A stretch of DNA of 50,273 bases from Bacteroidales bacterium (GCA_017882335.1 JADGPR010000016.1:1-50273); one strand, 5' to 3'; positions 24,500 through 34,201 are shown, counted from the stretch's first letter. The notes: a model not told the origin generated them from the letters alone. Made by a program: numbers and translations.

Positions 24500-25477
24500 T
24501 TACTTTTTAAACCCTGAGCTCACTTCATCCAACAATCGCATATCATTTGATGAAAGTCTGAATTTCATGGCGCCGGTATTTTCTTCAGCATGACTTGATT
24601 TGGTTGCGCCAGGAATGGCTACAAAAGTATCCCCATGAAAATGGATCAACCAGTTTAACGCTACCTGTGAGGGAGTCGACTCGTATTTTATTGCAAGTTT
24701 TTTCACAAGATCTATAACTGGCTTGCTTTTCTCCAGCCCCTTTGGCTTGAACATCGAGGAATATTTACGAAAGCCAATGTTTTTCAACAGTTCAGGGTTG
24801 TCGTGAAATTTACCGGTGACAAGTCCCTGAGCCAGCGGAGAGTAGGCAATGATGGTGATCCCGAGTTCCTTCGCGGTATCCAGCACTCCGTTGGTTTCGA
24901 TCTTCCGTTTGAGCAAACTGTATTGTACCTGGTTCGAGAGCAGGTTGATTCCTGATTTCTGAAGGGTTTCCCATGCACTGCGCATCTTTGAAGCCGAAAA
25001 GTTGCTTACACCAATATTTTTGATCTTGTTTGACTGAAGTAACTTAGCCATTGCTTCCATTTCTTTGACCTCAGAGGAAAAACCATAGGGTTGATGAACC
25101 TGGTACAGGTCGATCGGAAAGGGGCTTAAACAAGCCAGACGTTCATCAATGGTTTTTATTATATTCGAAGCCCTGCGGAACATTGGCCACCATTTGGTTG
25201 CAATGAGCACATCACCCGGCGTTTTCCCCAATGTGGTCAGCGATTTGGCCAGCATCTTCTCAGAAGCGCCCTTACCGTAAATCTCAGCGGTATCAAACCA
25301 GTTGATCCCTCCTTCCAGGCTGATCCGTATAATATCGAGGATGAGTTCATCTTCCAGTAAAGGCCAGAATTTCCCGGCTACATTGCCCCTCTTGCTGAAT
25401 TGCCAGCAACCAAGTCCGATAGGGGTTATTTTTATTTCAGAGTTCCCAAGGCTTCTTAAGGTGATTTGATTTTCCAT
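24500..25477 (-). CDS. Aldo/keto reductase
   Basis: The 325-residue NADPH-dependent oxidoreductase has the (beta/alpha)8 family motifs. The catalytic tetrad is visible as Asp and Tyr in WFDTAEIYGKG, Lys in LIATKWW, and His in YQVHQPYGF. IGVSNFSASKM and IAYSPLAQGLVTGKF are typical of the YhdN-like group. The substrate cannot be told. It is separated from rpsP by 198 bp and from the rubrerythrin gene upstream by 63 bp. Confidence 0.92.
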   Translation of the reverse strand: MENQITLRSLGNSEIKITPIGLGCWQFSKRGNVAGKFWPLLEDELILDIIRISLEGGINWFDTAEIYGKGASEKMLAKSLTTLGKTPGDVLIATKWWPMFRRASNIIKTIDERLACLSPFPIDLYQVHQPYGFSSEVKEMEAMAKLLQSNKIKNIGVSNFSASKMRSAWETLQKSGINLLSNQVQYSLLKRKIETNGVLDTAKELGITIIAYSPLAQGLVTGKFHDNPELLKNIGFRKYSSMFKPKGLEKSKPVIDLVKKLAIKYESTPSQVALNWLIHFHGDTFVAIPGATKSSHAEENTGAMKFRLSSNDMRLLDEVSSGFKK

Positions 25478-25540
25478 AATGATTAACGGGTGAAAATAAG
25501 AATGATTCTTGTCTGATTATACAAACAAAAGGACGAACCC

Positions 25541-26155
25541 CTATTTATCAAACCTGATGTACTTCGAACTTGCTGTTCCACACAATGGACATTCTTTGCC
25601 GGGCTTGGCTACATCAAAAGTATTTCCGCATTTCGGACAAACCCAATAGAGTTTCGTCAAAGTACCTGCTTTTCCGGCTTTCAATGCTTCCAGCGCCTTG
25701 TTGTAGAAGATAAGGTGGTTCTTCTCGGTGTTCAGGGCCCAACGTATCGATTTGGCGCCATCGGTGACATCCTCATCTTTGGCTGTTGCCAAAAACCCCG
25801 GATACATCGTGTTGATCTCGTAGGATTCGCCTTTGGCAGCATCCTCCAGGTTTTCTTTTGTCGTTTTCACTACGAATTCGGGTTTTACTGCATCCACCTT
25901 TTGTCCAAGCCGTTCCAGTACACCCTTATGATTTGATGCATGGATGGCTTCTGACTTGCTGGTGGCAGTAAACATGATGGCAATGGGCACCAGCCCTTCT
26001 TTTCTTGCCTGTTCGGCATAAGCGGCATATTTGGCGCTTGCAGTAGATTCACCTTTATAGGCAGCTTTCAGGTTGGTAATGGTTTTTTCATTCCCACCCA
26101 TCCCGAACCCTGCTAATAAGCATACGGCCAGGATTGATAATGTGATTCTTTTCAT
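25541..26155 (-). CDS. Rubrerythrin with an N-terminal export signal
   Basis: The 204-residue product combines a ferritin-like diiron domain and a C-terminal rubredoxin-like domain (CPKCG and CPLCG). Diiron ligand motifs are KGESTASAKY, SEAIHASNH, and TEKNHLIFY. Rubrerythrins reduce hydrogen peroxide. Most are cytoplasmic, but here the protein begins MKRITLSILAVCLLAGFGMG, a good signal peptide or anchor. The frame also opens two codons earlier at 26161. An exported form would need a periplasmic electron donor; the window offers possible ones but no proof. Confidence 0.88.
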   Translation of the reverse strand: MKRITLSILAVCLLAGFGMGGNEKTITNLKAAYKGESTASAKYAAYAEQARKEGLVPIAIMFTATSKSEAIHASNHKGVLERLGQKVDAVKPEFVVKTTKENLEDAAKGESYEINTMYPGFLATAKDEDVTDGAKSIRWALNTEKNHLIFYNKALEALKAGKAGTLTKLYWVCPKCGNTFDVAKPGKECPLCGTASSKYIRFDK

Positions 26156-26171
26156 AAACAAGTTGTTTAAA

Positions 26172-26275
26172 ATTATGAATTACGGATTACGAATTGAGTT
26201 ATAAAGTTTGTAAAGTTTTTAAAGTTATAAAGTACCATAGACCTTTTTACTCACCAATTCACCAGTTCACTACTT
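26172..26275. repeat. Mixed heptamer/nonamer repeat region
   Basis: Three repeat types lie side by side: GAATTAC-like units (26172-26195), GTTTGTAAA-like nonamers (26196-26233) and TTCACCAG-like units (about 26250-26275). They fill the spacer between the rubrerythrin and DUF2231 genes. Confidence 0.7.
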
Positions 26276-26293
26276 CACCAGTTTTTTATTTCG

Positions 26294-26713
26294 CTACATA
26301 TAATTAATCACCAGTGCTCCGCCGAGATAACCGGTAATCCCCACAAATACAAATGCGAGGAAGAAGATTCCCATTGCAACATATTTCAGGTTGGTTTCCT
26401 CTTTTTTGAGGTAAACAATGAGTATCCTGAAAAAAGCAGCCAGGATGATGGCGACCAAGGTCAGCGTCGCAAAAAGTTCATGTTGCTCGCGCAGGGAGGC
26501 TGCTTCCTCAGGCACTTCACCCGTCAGGAAATAGCCTGTCCCGAAGGCAACGATGGCAGCCAATACTCCCAATACCTCAAGATATAGACCCATGGTTGAA
26601 AGGCATTTTTCTTTTTTAAAGAGAAGGCTTGCAATGTCTGCAAGGAAACCGACCATGATGATCGCGATCGGGAAATGTACCACCATCGGGTGGAGATGAC
26701 TGCTATCGAACAT
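26294..26713 (-). CDS. DUF2231 membrane protein
   Basis: The 139-residue product has four predicted membrane helices. The DUF2231 start HLHPMVVHFPIAIIMVGFLADI contains the conserved histidines (H6, H8, H13), which may bind heme or metal. FGTGYFLTGEVPEEA forms a loop between helices 2 and 3. Its role is unknown. It lies upstream of the rubrerythrin gene on the same strand, separated by a repeat-rich spacer, and is divergent from dnaE. Confidence 0.88.
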   Translation of the reverse strand: MFDSSHLHPMVVHFPIAIIMVGFLADIASLLFKKEKCLSTMGLYLEVLGVLAAIVAFGTGYFLTGEVPEEAASLREQHELFATLTLVAIILAAFFRILIVYLKKEETNLKYVAMGIFFLAFVFVGITGYLGGALVINYM

Positions 26714-26942
26714 AGGTATGAATTTTCAAACAAATATAATAAAAAATCTGTTTGAAAATAATAATGAAGAAAATTCAATCGTACGCTATGCTAAAGTGTT
26801 ACAAAAAATCATGAATAATAGTTTTCAACAAACGAAATCCTAGCCCGATTTTCCGTAATTTTACCATTCCGGAACAAGCAGAAATTTCTCCTCCGGAGAT
26901 TCTCTCAAATCCATTACCAGGAAAGGTTTTAGGAAAGGCACC

Positions 26943-29900
26943 ATGGTCGACTTCGTTCATCTTCATGTACATTCGCAGTTCTCCATCCTCGATGGCGCAT
27001 GCAAGCTTCCCGATATGATCGAGAAGGCAATTACCGACGGGATGCAGGGTGTAGCGGTGACCGACCATGGAAATATGTTCGGCATCAAGGAATTTCATGA
27101 TGAAGCCTGCAAACATGAGGGATTTAAACCGATCATCGGGTGTGAAACCTATGTGGCCCGCCGGAGTCACAAGGACAAGAGCGAAGTTATCGATCGTAAA
27201 GGGGACCATCTCATCCTCCTGGCAAAAAATTTTAAAGGCTACCAGAATCTCAGCCGGTTGATCTCACTCTCCTGGATCGATGGGCATTATTATAAACCGA
27301 GGGTCGACAAGGAACTCCTGAAACTTTACAGTGAAGGGCTGATTGCATCTTCCGCCTGCCTGGCGGGAGAGATCCCACGAGCGATCCTTGCAGGTACTCC
27401 TGAAAAGGCCATCCATGCCATCAACGAATACAAAGAGATTTTCGGGGAGGATTTCTACCTCGAGCTGATGCGCCACCCTGCAACCGATCCCACCCGGGAT
27501 TCCAGTGTTTTTAAACGCCAGTCCATCGTGAACGAGGCACTGTTGGAATTTTCTAAGAAAACCGGCGTAAAACTTATTGCAACCAATGATGCGCATTTCC
27601 TCAATGAACAGGATGCCGATGCACACGACCGCCTCCTATGCCTGAATACCGGGAAAGACCTGGATGACCCGACCCGGTTGCGTTACACAGGGCAGGAATG
27701 GTTCAAGACAAGGATTGAGATGCAGGAATTGTTCAGGGATGTGCCGGAAGCGCTTGAAAATACAATGGAAGTCTTTGGAAAAATTGAATGCTATCAGCTG
27801 AACCGTAAACCGATCATGCCCGATTTCCCTATACCGGAAGGCTATGCAGATGCAGACGAATACCTTCGTCACCTCACCTATGAAGGCGCTACAAAACGTT
27901 ATCCGGAGATCACTCCAGCGATCACTGAACGAATCGAATACGAGTTGCAAACCATTAAGGAAATGGGGTATCCCGGATATTTTCTCATCGTGCAGGATTT
28001 CCTGCGAGCTGCCAGGGAAATGGATGTCTCGGTTGGGCCCGGCCGTGGTTCTGCTGCAGGTTCTGTCGTTGCCTATTGCACCCGTATCACCGATATTGAT
28101 CCCCTCAAATACGACCTGCTCTTCGAGCGTTTCCTCAGTAATGACCGGGTTTCCATGCCGGATATTGATATTGACTTTGATGAGGACGGCAGGGACAAAG
28201 TGGTGAAATGGGTGGTTGAAAAATATGGCAAGGACAAAGTTGCCCAGGTCATCACCTTTGGGACCATGGCTGCTAAAATGGCCATCCGCGATATCTCCAG
28301 AGTTCAGAAACTCCCACTGGCCGAGGCCAACATGCTTGCAAAACTGGTTCCGGATAAGCCAAAGATCACGCTGAAACAAGCCTATAAAGAAGTCCAGGAA
28401 CTTGATGAAGCAAGGCGATCCAATAATCCTCTTGTTGCAGAAACCCTCAAATTTGCCGAGATCCTCGAAGGTTCAGTACGTCACACCGGCCTTCATGCCT
28501 GCGGAATCATCATCGGGAAACACAACCTGATCGACCACATTCCTGTAACCACCTCCAAAGATTCCGCAACGCTTCTTGTTACACAATACGACGGGGAACA
28601 CATTGAAAAGGTCGGCATGCTCAAGATGGACTTCCTTGGATTGAAGACCCTTGCCATTATCAAAGATGCCCTAAAGAACATCAAGCGGTCAAAGTCGATC
28701 GAAGTGGATATGGAGACGATTCCATTTGACGATCCGCTGACATACCAGCTGTTCAGCCAGGGTAAGACTACCGGCATCTTCCAGTTTGAATCGGATGGAA
28801 TGAAGAAATACCTGAAGGAACTCAAACCTAACAGGATCGAGGACCTGATCGCCATGAACGCTCTTTACCGCCCGGGACCCATGGAGTATATTCCAAGGTT
28901 CATCAACCGAAAACACGGCAGGGAAAAGATCGAGTACGACGTGCCGGCCATGGAAAAGTACCTGAAAGATACCTATGGCATTACCGTTTACCAGGAACAG
29001 GTGATGTTGCTTTCAATGGAACTGGGTGGTTTTACAAGGCTCGAGGCCGATGGCCTGAGAAAAGCCATGGGAAAGAAAATCGAAGCGGATATGGCGAAAC
29101 TTCAGCCGAAGTTCTTTGATGGCTGCAAGAAGAATGGGATATCGGAAGTAGTTTCCAGGAAAATATGGACGGATTGGGAATCTTTTGCCCGGTATGCCTT
29201 CAATAAATCACATTCCACCTGCTATGCCTATGTCGCATACAGGATGGCCTACCTGAAAGCACATTACCCGGGTGAGTTCATGTCCGCGGTATTGAGCCGG
29301 AACATGCACGACATAAAGGAAATCACGAATTTTATCGAGGAATGCAAACGCATGGGCATTGATGTACTCGGACCCGACATCAATGAAAGTGAACAGCACT
29401 TCGTGGTGAATAAAAAAGAGCAGATCCGGTTCGGCATGGCCGGGATTAAAAATGTAGGTGAAAATGCCGTTCAGAGCATCATCGAGGAACGAACCGAAAA
29501 CGGCCCGTTCAAAGACATCTTCGACTTCCTGGCACGGGTCGACCTTCGATCGGTCAACAAAAGAAGCCTTGAATCCCTTGCAAAAGCAGGAGGTTTCGAC
29601 AGTTTTCCCGGCACTCACCGTGCGCAGTATTTTTATAAAATTCCGGGCGAAGAGATCCTCTTCCTTGAAAAGTTGATCAGGTATGCGAATGATGTGCAGA
29701 CAAGAGCTTCTTCCAAACAACATTCCCTCTTTGGAGGTGAACAGGAGGCTATGCTTCCCAAAATCGAACTTCCGGTATGTGCTCCCTGGAAGAAAATGGA
29801 TCAGCTTAAATTTGAGAAAGAGATCATCGGCTTTTATATGTCAGGACATCCGCTGGATGAGTACAGGCTTGAAATCGAAAATTTCTGTACTGTATCGGTA

Positions 29901-30437
29901 AGTGAATTGAAAGCCGACATGAAATTATTTAAGGGCAGGGAGGTTGTATTTGCAGGGATCATCACTGAAGCAACGCAACGTACGGGCAAAACCGGTAAGC
30001 CTTTTGGCACTTTTATCGTGGAAGACTATTTTGATTCCATCCAGATCATGTTGTTTTCCGAAGAATTTCTGAAGATGAAACATTTTCTTGAGGTCGATTC
30101 CTTTGTCCACATCAAGGCCAAAGTGGAGTCAAGGTATGATGCACCCGATCAAATGAATCTACGTATTAATTCTGTAACAATGCTCCAGGAAGTATTTGAA
30201 AAGTTTGCCAAAAGCATCACGGTTGCACTTTCCTTGAAGGATGTGACGAAAGAGAATATTGCGTTCCTGCATTCCCTGGCCAAAAAGCATAAAGGAAAAA
30301 ACCTACTGCGTATCCAGGTTAAGGATGAAGAAGAAAAGCTCAACATTGAACTTCCTTCAAAAAAAATCCGTGTTGAAGCAAAAGAGTTCTCCCGTGGATT
30401 GACTAATGCGCCGGAGTTCAGTTTTAAAATCAACTGA
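26943..30437 (+). CDS. dnaE: DNA polymerase III alpha subunit
   Basis: The 1164-residue replicative polymerase has the expected order of domains. The N-terminal PHP domain reads FVHLHVHSQFSILDGA and VTDHGNMFG. The palm has PDIDIDFDEDGRDKV (two catalytic Asp), with further blocks FLGLKTL and ALYRPGPMEYIPRFI. A helix-hairpin-helix region and an OB fold (VVFAGIITEATQRTGKTGKP) follow. The length equals that of E. coli DnaE. It is divergent from the DUF2231 gene and followed by trxA, a common Bacteroidota order. A possible -7 element TAATTTTA lies at 26856-26863. Confidence 0.97.
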   Translation: MVDFVHLHVHSQFSILDGACKLPDMIEKAITDGMQGVAVTDHGNMFGIKEFHDEACKHEGFKPIIGCETYVARRSHKDKSEVIDRKGDHLILLAKNFKGYQNLSRLISLSWIDGHYYKPRVDKELLKLYSEGLIASSACLAGEIPRAILAGTPEKAIHAINEYKEIFGEDFYLELMRHPATDPTRDSSVFKRQSIVNEALLEFSKKTGVKLIATNDAHFLNEQDADAHDRLLCLNTGKDLDDPTRLRYTGQEWFKTRIEMQELFRDVPEALENTMEVFGKIECYQLNRKPIMPDFPIPEGYADADEYLRHLTYEGATKRYPEITPAITERIEYELQTIKEMGYPGYFLIVQDFLRAAREMDVSVGPGRGSAAGSVVAYCTRITDIDPLKYDLLFERFLSNDRVSMPDIDIDFDEDGRDKVVKWVVEKYGKDKVAQVITFGTMAAKMAIRDISRVQKLPLAEANMLAKLVPDKPKITLKQAYKEVQELDEARRSNNPLVAETLKFAEILEGSVRHTGLHACGIIIGKHNLIDHIPVTTSKDSATLLVTQYDGEHIEKVGMLKMDFLGLKTLAIIKDALKNIKRSKSIEVDMETIPFDDPLTYQLFSQGKTTGIFQFESDGMKKYLKELKPNRIEDLIAMNALYRPGPMEYIPRFINRKHGREKIEYDVPAMEKYLKDTYGITVYQEQVMLLSMELGGFTRLEADGLRKAMGKKIEADMAKLQPKFFDGCKKNGISEVVSRKIWTDWESFARYAFNKSHSTCYAYVAYRMAYLKAHYPGEFMSAVLSRNMHDIKEITNFIEECKRMGIDVLGPDINESEQHFVVNKKEQIRFGMAGIKNVGENAVQSIIEERTENGPFKDIFDFLARVDLRSVNKRSLESLAKAGGFDSFPGTHRAQYFYKIPGEEILFLEKLIRYANDVQTRASSKQHSLFGGEQEAMLPKIELPVCAPWKKMDQLKFEKEIIGFYMSGHPLDEYRLEIENFCTVSVSELKADMKLFKGREVVFAGIITEATQRTGKTGKPFGTFIVEDYFDSIQIMLFSEEFLKMKHFLEVDSFVHIKAKVESRYDAPDQMNLRINSVTMLQEVFEKFAKSITVALSLKDVTKENIAFLHSLAKKHKGKNLLRIQVKDEEEKLNIELPSKKIRVEAKEFSRGLTNAPEFSFKIN

Positions 30438-30454
30438 TCAAAAATTTTTAATCG

Positions 30455-30462
30455 TATCTTTG
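30455..30462 (+). promoter_or_regulatory. -7 promoter box of trxA
   Basis: TATCTTTG matches TAnnTTTG, 83 bp before the trxA ATG. No convincing -33 element was seen. Confidence 0.4.
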
Positions 30463-30545
30463 TACCACTGCCCTATCGGATATCAGAGTTCAGACTTCGG
30501 ACATCAAATATCGAACATTTACATAAAAAAATAACCCGAGAAATT

Positions 30546-30863
30546 ATGGTTCACACACTCACAGATGCCACCTTTGAGGAACAGGTTATCCAGTCGGATA
30601 AATTAGCTGTAGTTGACTTTTCAGCCGAATGGTGCGGCCCTTGCCGCATGGTTTCCCCCATCATTCATGAATTGGCTGATGAATATGATGGCCGTATCGT
30701 AACCGGCGAAGTTAACGTTGATGAGAATCCGCAAGTTACTATGAAATACAAAGTCAAGAATATTCCGACTGTTCTCTTTATCAAGAACGGGGAAGTTGTC
30801 GACAAACAAGTTGGCGCAGTTCCCAAGTCAACTTACAAGAATTTGGTGGAGAAGTATATTTAA
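30546..30863 (+). CDS. trxA: Thioredoxin
   Basis: The 105-residue cytoplasmic protein is a standard thioredoxin: active site WCGPC (after VDFSAE), the cis-proline in IPTVLFIKNGE, and no signal peptide. It reduces protein disulfides with thioredoxin reductase. It lies 108 bp after dnaE and is followed by GGTGAAG heptamers beginning at the stop codon. Confidence 0.96.
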   Translation: MVHTLTDATFEEQVIQSDKLAVVDFSAEWCGPCRMVSPIIHELADEYDGRIVTGEVNVDENPQVTMKYKVKNIPTVLFIKNGEVVDKQVGAVPKSTYKNLVEKYI

Positions 30864-30940
30864 GGTGAAGGGTGAATAGTGAAGGGTGAAAGGTAAGATA
30901 CTTACTCATACTATCCAGCATACAGCATCCAGCATCCAGA
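30864..30940. repeat. GGTGAAN and ATCCAGC heptamer arrays after trxA
   Basis: Four GGTGAAG-type units (30864-30891) begin at the trxA stop codon. Four ATCCAGC-type units (30913-30940) follow; these are the GCTGGAT family in opposite orientation. Confidence 0.85.
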
Positions 30941-30976
30941 ATCTGTCTGTCTGAAATATAAAAATAGAATCTAGAT

Positions 30977-31912
30977 ATGCCCTTTGTGCTTGATCAATCC
31001 AGAGTACAATCGTTCGGTTCGCTCGAATTCATCGCGAGGCAGGTCGTGGAAGGATTTATCACCGGACTTCATAAGAGCCCCTTTCATGGTTTTTCTGTTG
31101 AATTTGCCGAGCATCGCCAGTACAATGTGGGAGAATCGGTAAAAAATATCGACTGGAAACTTTATGGACGGACCGATCGCCTGTATTCGAAGCGATACGA
31201 AGAGGAAACGAACCTCCGTTGCCAGATCCTTATCGATAATTCCTCTTCGATGTATTATCCGGTCATTGAGAATCCCTCCATCGATCATCCAAACAAGATT
31301 ACCTTTTCGATCTACGTTGCTGCCGCGTTGATTTACCTTTTCCACAAACAACGGGATGCAGCCGGCATCAGCATATTTTCGGATACCATCGAACTTCATA
31401 CCCTGGCAAAATCCAGCTCGGTTCATCACAAATATCTTTACGGAGAGCTGGAACGGATGCTGAACCCCATCTCACCTGATCAATATAAGAAAACTGCCGC
31501 TGCAGATGCACTTCATCAACTGGCTGAACAGATTCACAAACGTTCGCTGGTGATCATTCTCAGCGACATGATGGAAAGCAATGCACAGACGGAAGAATTA
31601 TTTTCTTCCCTTCAACATCTGAAACACAACAAACACGAAATCGTTTTATTTCATGTTACCGACAAAAAGAAAGAACTCGATTTCGATTTCGAAAATCGTC
31701 CCTACCGGTTCATTGACCTTGAAAGCGGGGAAGACCTGAAAGTTTTTCCGGCCAAGGTCAGGGAACAATATACCAAAGCCATCGCCAGGTACAAGACCGA
31801 ACTCAGACTTCGTTGCGCACAGTACCACATTGACTTCGTGGAAGCAGATATCAACGCCGGCTTTGAGCATGTGCTGCTTCCCTACCTGGTGAAAAGAAGC
31901 AAATTATTCTGA
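30977..31912 (+). CDS. DUF58 domain protein
   Basis: The 311-residue product has the DUF58 signature FAEHRQYNVGESVKNIDWKLY, with GRTDRLYSKRYEEETNL after it, and a vWA-like fold with MIDAS-type DNSSSM near residue 87. Such proteins act beside MoxR ATPases and BatA-type proteins in envelope stress or metal-insertion tasks. No MoxR gene is near. It has no membrane segment. It follows trxA by 113 bp of heptamer repeats and is convergent with the hotdog gene. Confidence 0.88.
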   Translation: MPFVLDQSRVQSFGSLEFIARQVVEGFITGLHKSPFHGFSVEFAEHRQYNVGESVKNIDWKLYGRTDRLYSKRYEEETNLRCQILIDNSSSMYYPVIENPSIDHPNKITFSIYVAAALIYLFHKQRDAAGISIFSDTIELHTLAKSSSVHHKYLYGELERMLNPISPDQYKKTAAADALHQLAEQIHKRSLVIILSDMMESNAQTEELFSSLQHLKHNKHEIVLFHVTDKKKELDFDFENRPYRFIDLESGEDLKVFPAKVREQYTKAIARYKTELRLRCAQYHIDFVEADINAGFEHVLLPYLVKRSKLF

Positions 31913-31960
31913 AAGTTTCCTTTTTGAAATTTGAGTCTCACGAAAAAATGTGAAAACAGG

Positions 31961-32776
31961 TCAGACCGGATGATGGTGCTTGATCTCCTTGGCCATCCGG
32001 AGAATGATCCGGTCGGCAATGCCCACAAGTTTATAATAGGACTTGAAGATCAACTTTCCATGATGTTCGCACCGCACATAAGCCCCATATAGCTTGCAAG
32101 GTTTCTCCCGCTCGAAATGAATGAAATAATCCAGTTCGCCCACCGGGTCGAAAACCGGAAAGGGAGTTGGAATATGGATATCAAGGGTGTGATAGAAGGG
32201 TGAAATGCTGGTATTTTTGCTGATCGTTTCATCGATCTCTTTTTCGATTTCGGTCTCCGGCTGGCTAATGCTCCTGAGCAATGCCTGTGAAGCATAGGAA
32301 ACAGCAAAGAGAAAATGGGCCACATCCTTGTCTTCAGCCCCAATCAGCTGCATGAATTTCCTGACCTGTTCCGGTTTTACTTCCAATCTGCGAAGAATGC
32401 CTTCATGATCTGTTTTGAACCCGGTTTCCTTAACCGACAATCGCGTATATTCGTTATTTGAGGTTAGTGTATCCTTACAATTGATGGCTGAAAGCCTGAT
32501 CTCAGAAGGATTGTCGTTATAAGAGGAAGTGCAGAGTGTGACAAAATCACCGGCACTTAACAGGGAATTGAATAAAACCTTCAGGGATTTGGCATGATTC
32601 TTCAGAAAACCGGCAGAAAGATTAACGGTTAGTGACAGTGCAAACATTCCCGGAACTATGACGCGCTTACCCAGTTTTGCCATGACTAACGGATTATGGA
32701 TCTCGTTGGTGTCCAAAGTAGCACGACAAAACTCAATGATCTCTGTATCCCGGAAAATAATTTTTTTTTGCTTCAT
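31961..32776 (-). CDS. Putative double-hotdog (MaoC-like) protein
   Basis: The 271-residue product has a MaoC-like block near its start: FCRATLDTNEIHNP with the hydratase-type D-x-N-x-x-H pattern, then KRVIVPGMFALSLTVNL. The second half (FPVFDPVGELDYFIHFEREK) may form a second hotdog fold. R-specific enoyl-CoA hydratases share the D and H residues, so a hydratase or acyl-binding role is possible but unproven. It begins directly after the DUF721 stop codon with no gap, so the two are co-translated. Confidence 0.6.
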   Translation of the reverse strand: MKQKKIIFRDTEIIEFCRATLDTNEIHNPLVMAKLGKRVIVPGMFALSLTVNLSAGFLKNHAKSLKVLFNSLLSAGDFVTLCTSSYNDNPSEIRLSAINCKDTLTSNNEYTRLSVKETGFKTDHEGILRRLEVKPEQVRKFMQLIGAEDKDVAHFLFAVSYASQALLRSISQPETEIEKEIDETISKNTSISPFYHTLDIHIPTPFPVFDPVGELDYFIHFEREKPCKLYGAYVRCEHHGKLIFKSYYKLVGIADRIILRMAKEIKHHHPV

Positions 32777-33067
32777 TTACTTGAGTACAATTTCTTCGAT
32801 AACATTTGCTTTTACTTCATCATTCAGTGCACCGACGATCTTTGACCGGGAAAAAGACAACTCCTGCCGCAAGGCAGCTGAATCAACCTTCACAAAAAGG
32901 ATCCGGTTCCGGATATACAATCCATGGGTATGTTTTTCCACCATCGGCCCTACAATCTTTCCCCACGACTGAATCACTTTGGTTTCGTTCAGCTTATCTT
33001 CAAGGTGATATGAGTGCAGGAATTCGCGGATAGCGTCCCCCAGCGATTGGTCGTTGGATCTTGGCAT
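32777..33067 (-). CDS. DUF721 (DciA-like) protein
   Basis: The 96-residue product matches DUF721: SLGDAIREFLHSYHLEDKLNE, VIQSWGKIVGPMVEKHTHG, LFVKVDSAALRQELSFSRSKI. The DciA group loads the replicative helicase in many bacteria. Its gene follows recF by 31 bp, a conserved Bacteroidota arrangement that supports a link to replication. Confidence 0.88.
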   Translation of the reverse strand: MPRSNDQSLGDAIREFLHSYHLEDKLNETKVIQSWGKIVGPMVEKHTHGLYIRNRILFVKVDSAALRQELSFSRSKIVGALNDEVKANVIEEIVLK

Positions 33068-33098
33068 GAAGAACTTTTGGCAGTCAAAGGTACGAAAT

Positions 33099-34199
33099 TC
33101 AGCCTTGGTTTATGGTGGAAATCTTGAATATTTTATGATCTATGGCCATACTGTCAAAAATCTTCCGGATCCGTTCTTCCGAGGTGTCGGTAATGAACAC
33201 CTGCCCGAAATTGTTCTCACTTACCAGGCTGATGAGTTGCTGCACACGAAGGTCGTCGAGTTTGTCAAACACATCGTCCAGAAGCAATACCGGCTTATAC
33301 CCTTTAATACCTTTGATGTAATCAAACTGTGCCAGTTTGAGGGCGATCACAAAGGATTTTTGCTGCCCTTGTGATCCAAATCGCTTGACAGGATAACCCG
33401 AGATCATGAATTCCAGGTCATCCTTGTGAATCCCAACAGTTGAGAATTGTGCTGAACGGTCGCGGGATACTGCATCCGCCAGGAGGGCGCTGAATCCGCC
33501 TTCGCTCAATTGCGAAAGGTAACGAATATCCACAGGTTCATCGGCACAACTGATAAAGCTGAAATAATGACGGAAGATGGGAATGAACCGTTCGAGGAAG
33601 GCCTTTCGTTTTTCATAGATGTCCGTTCCCAGCCTTATCATCAGTTCATCCCAGATTTCAAGTTCACTGGAGGCGTAATAATGCTTCTCGGAAAAGGCTT
33701 TCAGCAAAGCATTTCGCTGAAACAGCGCCTTGTGGTAGTTGATCAGGTCATCGAGGTAAAATTTATCGAATTGTGATATCACGCTGTCGATGTACTTCCT
33801 CCTGATCTCGCTTCCTTCATTTATCAGGTCACGGTCATAGGGTGAGATCATTACCAACGGAAACTCCCCGATGTGATCTGCCAGCCGTTCATATTCTTTT
33901 TTGTTCAAAAGAAATTTCTTCCGGTGGTTTCGTTTCTGGATGCATTGAATATGATCAGTCGAATCGTCATTACGGATGCAGGTTCCGTGTATGGCGAAAT
34001 AATCCTCCTGGTGGCGGATATTCTGGCTGTCGATCGGGTTGAAGTAACTCTTACAGAACGAAAGGTAATGAATGGCATCCAACAAGTTGGTTTTCCCGAC
34101 CCCGTTGTTCCCGACGAAACAGTTGATCTTATCCGAAAACTGGTAATCAGCCTGTGAATAATTCTTAAAGTTCGTTAACGAAAGTTTTTTAAGGTACAT
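33099..34199 (-). CDS. recF: DNA replication and repair protein RecF
   Basis: The 366-residue SMC-like ATPase helps load RecA at gaps. Walker A is GNNGVGKT (residues 30-37) in NNGVGKTNLLDAIHYLS. The signature region reads FGSQGQQKSFVIALKLAQ, and Walker B is PVLLLDDVFDKLDD. The length is normal. It starts 2 bp after the ispH stop, so both are on one leftward transcript with DUF721 and the hotdog gene. Confidence 0.96.
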   Translation of the reverse strand: MYLKKLSLTNFKNYSQADYQFSDKINCFVGNNGVGKTNLLDAIHYLSFCKSYFNPIDSQNIRHQEDYFAIHGTCIRNDDSTDHIQCIQKRNHRKKFLLNKKEYERLADHIGEFPLVMISPYDRDLINEGSEIRRKYIDSVISQFDKFYLDDLINYHKALFQRNALLKAFSEKHYYASSELEIWDELMIRLGTDIYEKRKAFLERFIPIFRHYFSFISCADEPVDIRYLSQLSEGGFSALLADAVSRDRSAQFSTVGIHKDDLEFMISGYPVKRFGSQGQQKSFVIALKLAQFDYIKGIKGYKPVLLLDDVFDKLDDLRVQQLISLVSENNFGQVFITDTSEERIRKIFDSMAIDHKIFKISTINQG

Positions 34200-34201
34200 A
34201 G

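Noticed and set aside
27636-28379. A 247-codon minus-strand frame opposite dnaE
   Set aside because: It is antisense to conserved polymerase domains and has no recognisable family or start context.
16851-31912. A MoxR/BatA/DUF58 operon
   Set aside because: The BatA-type and DUF58 genes lie about 12 kb apart on opposite strands, and no MoxR gene is in the window.
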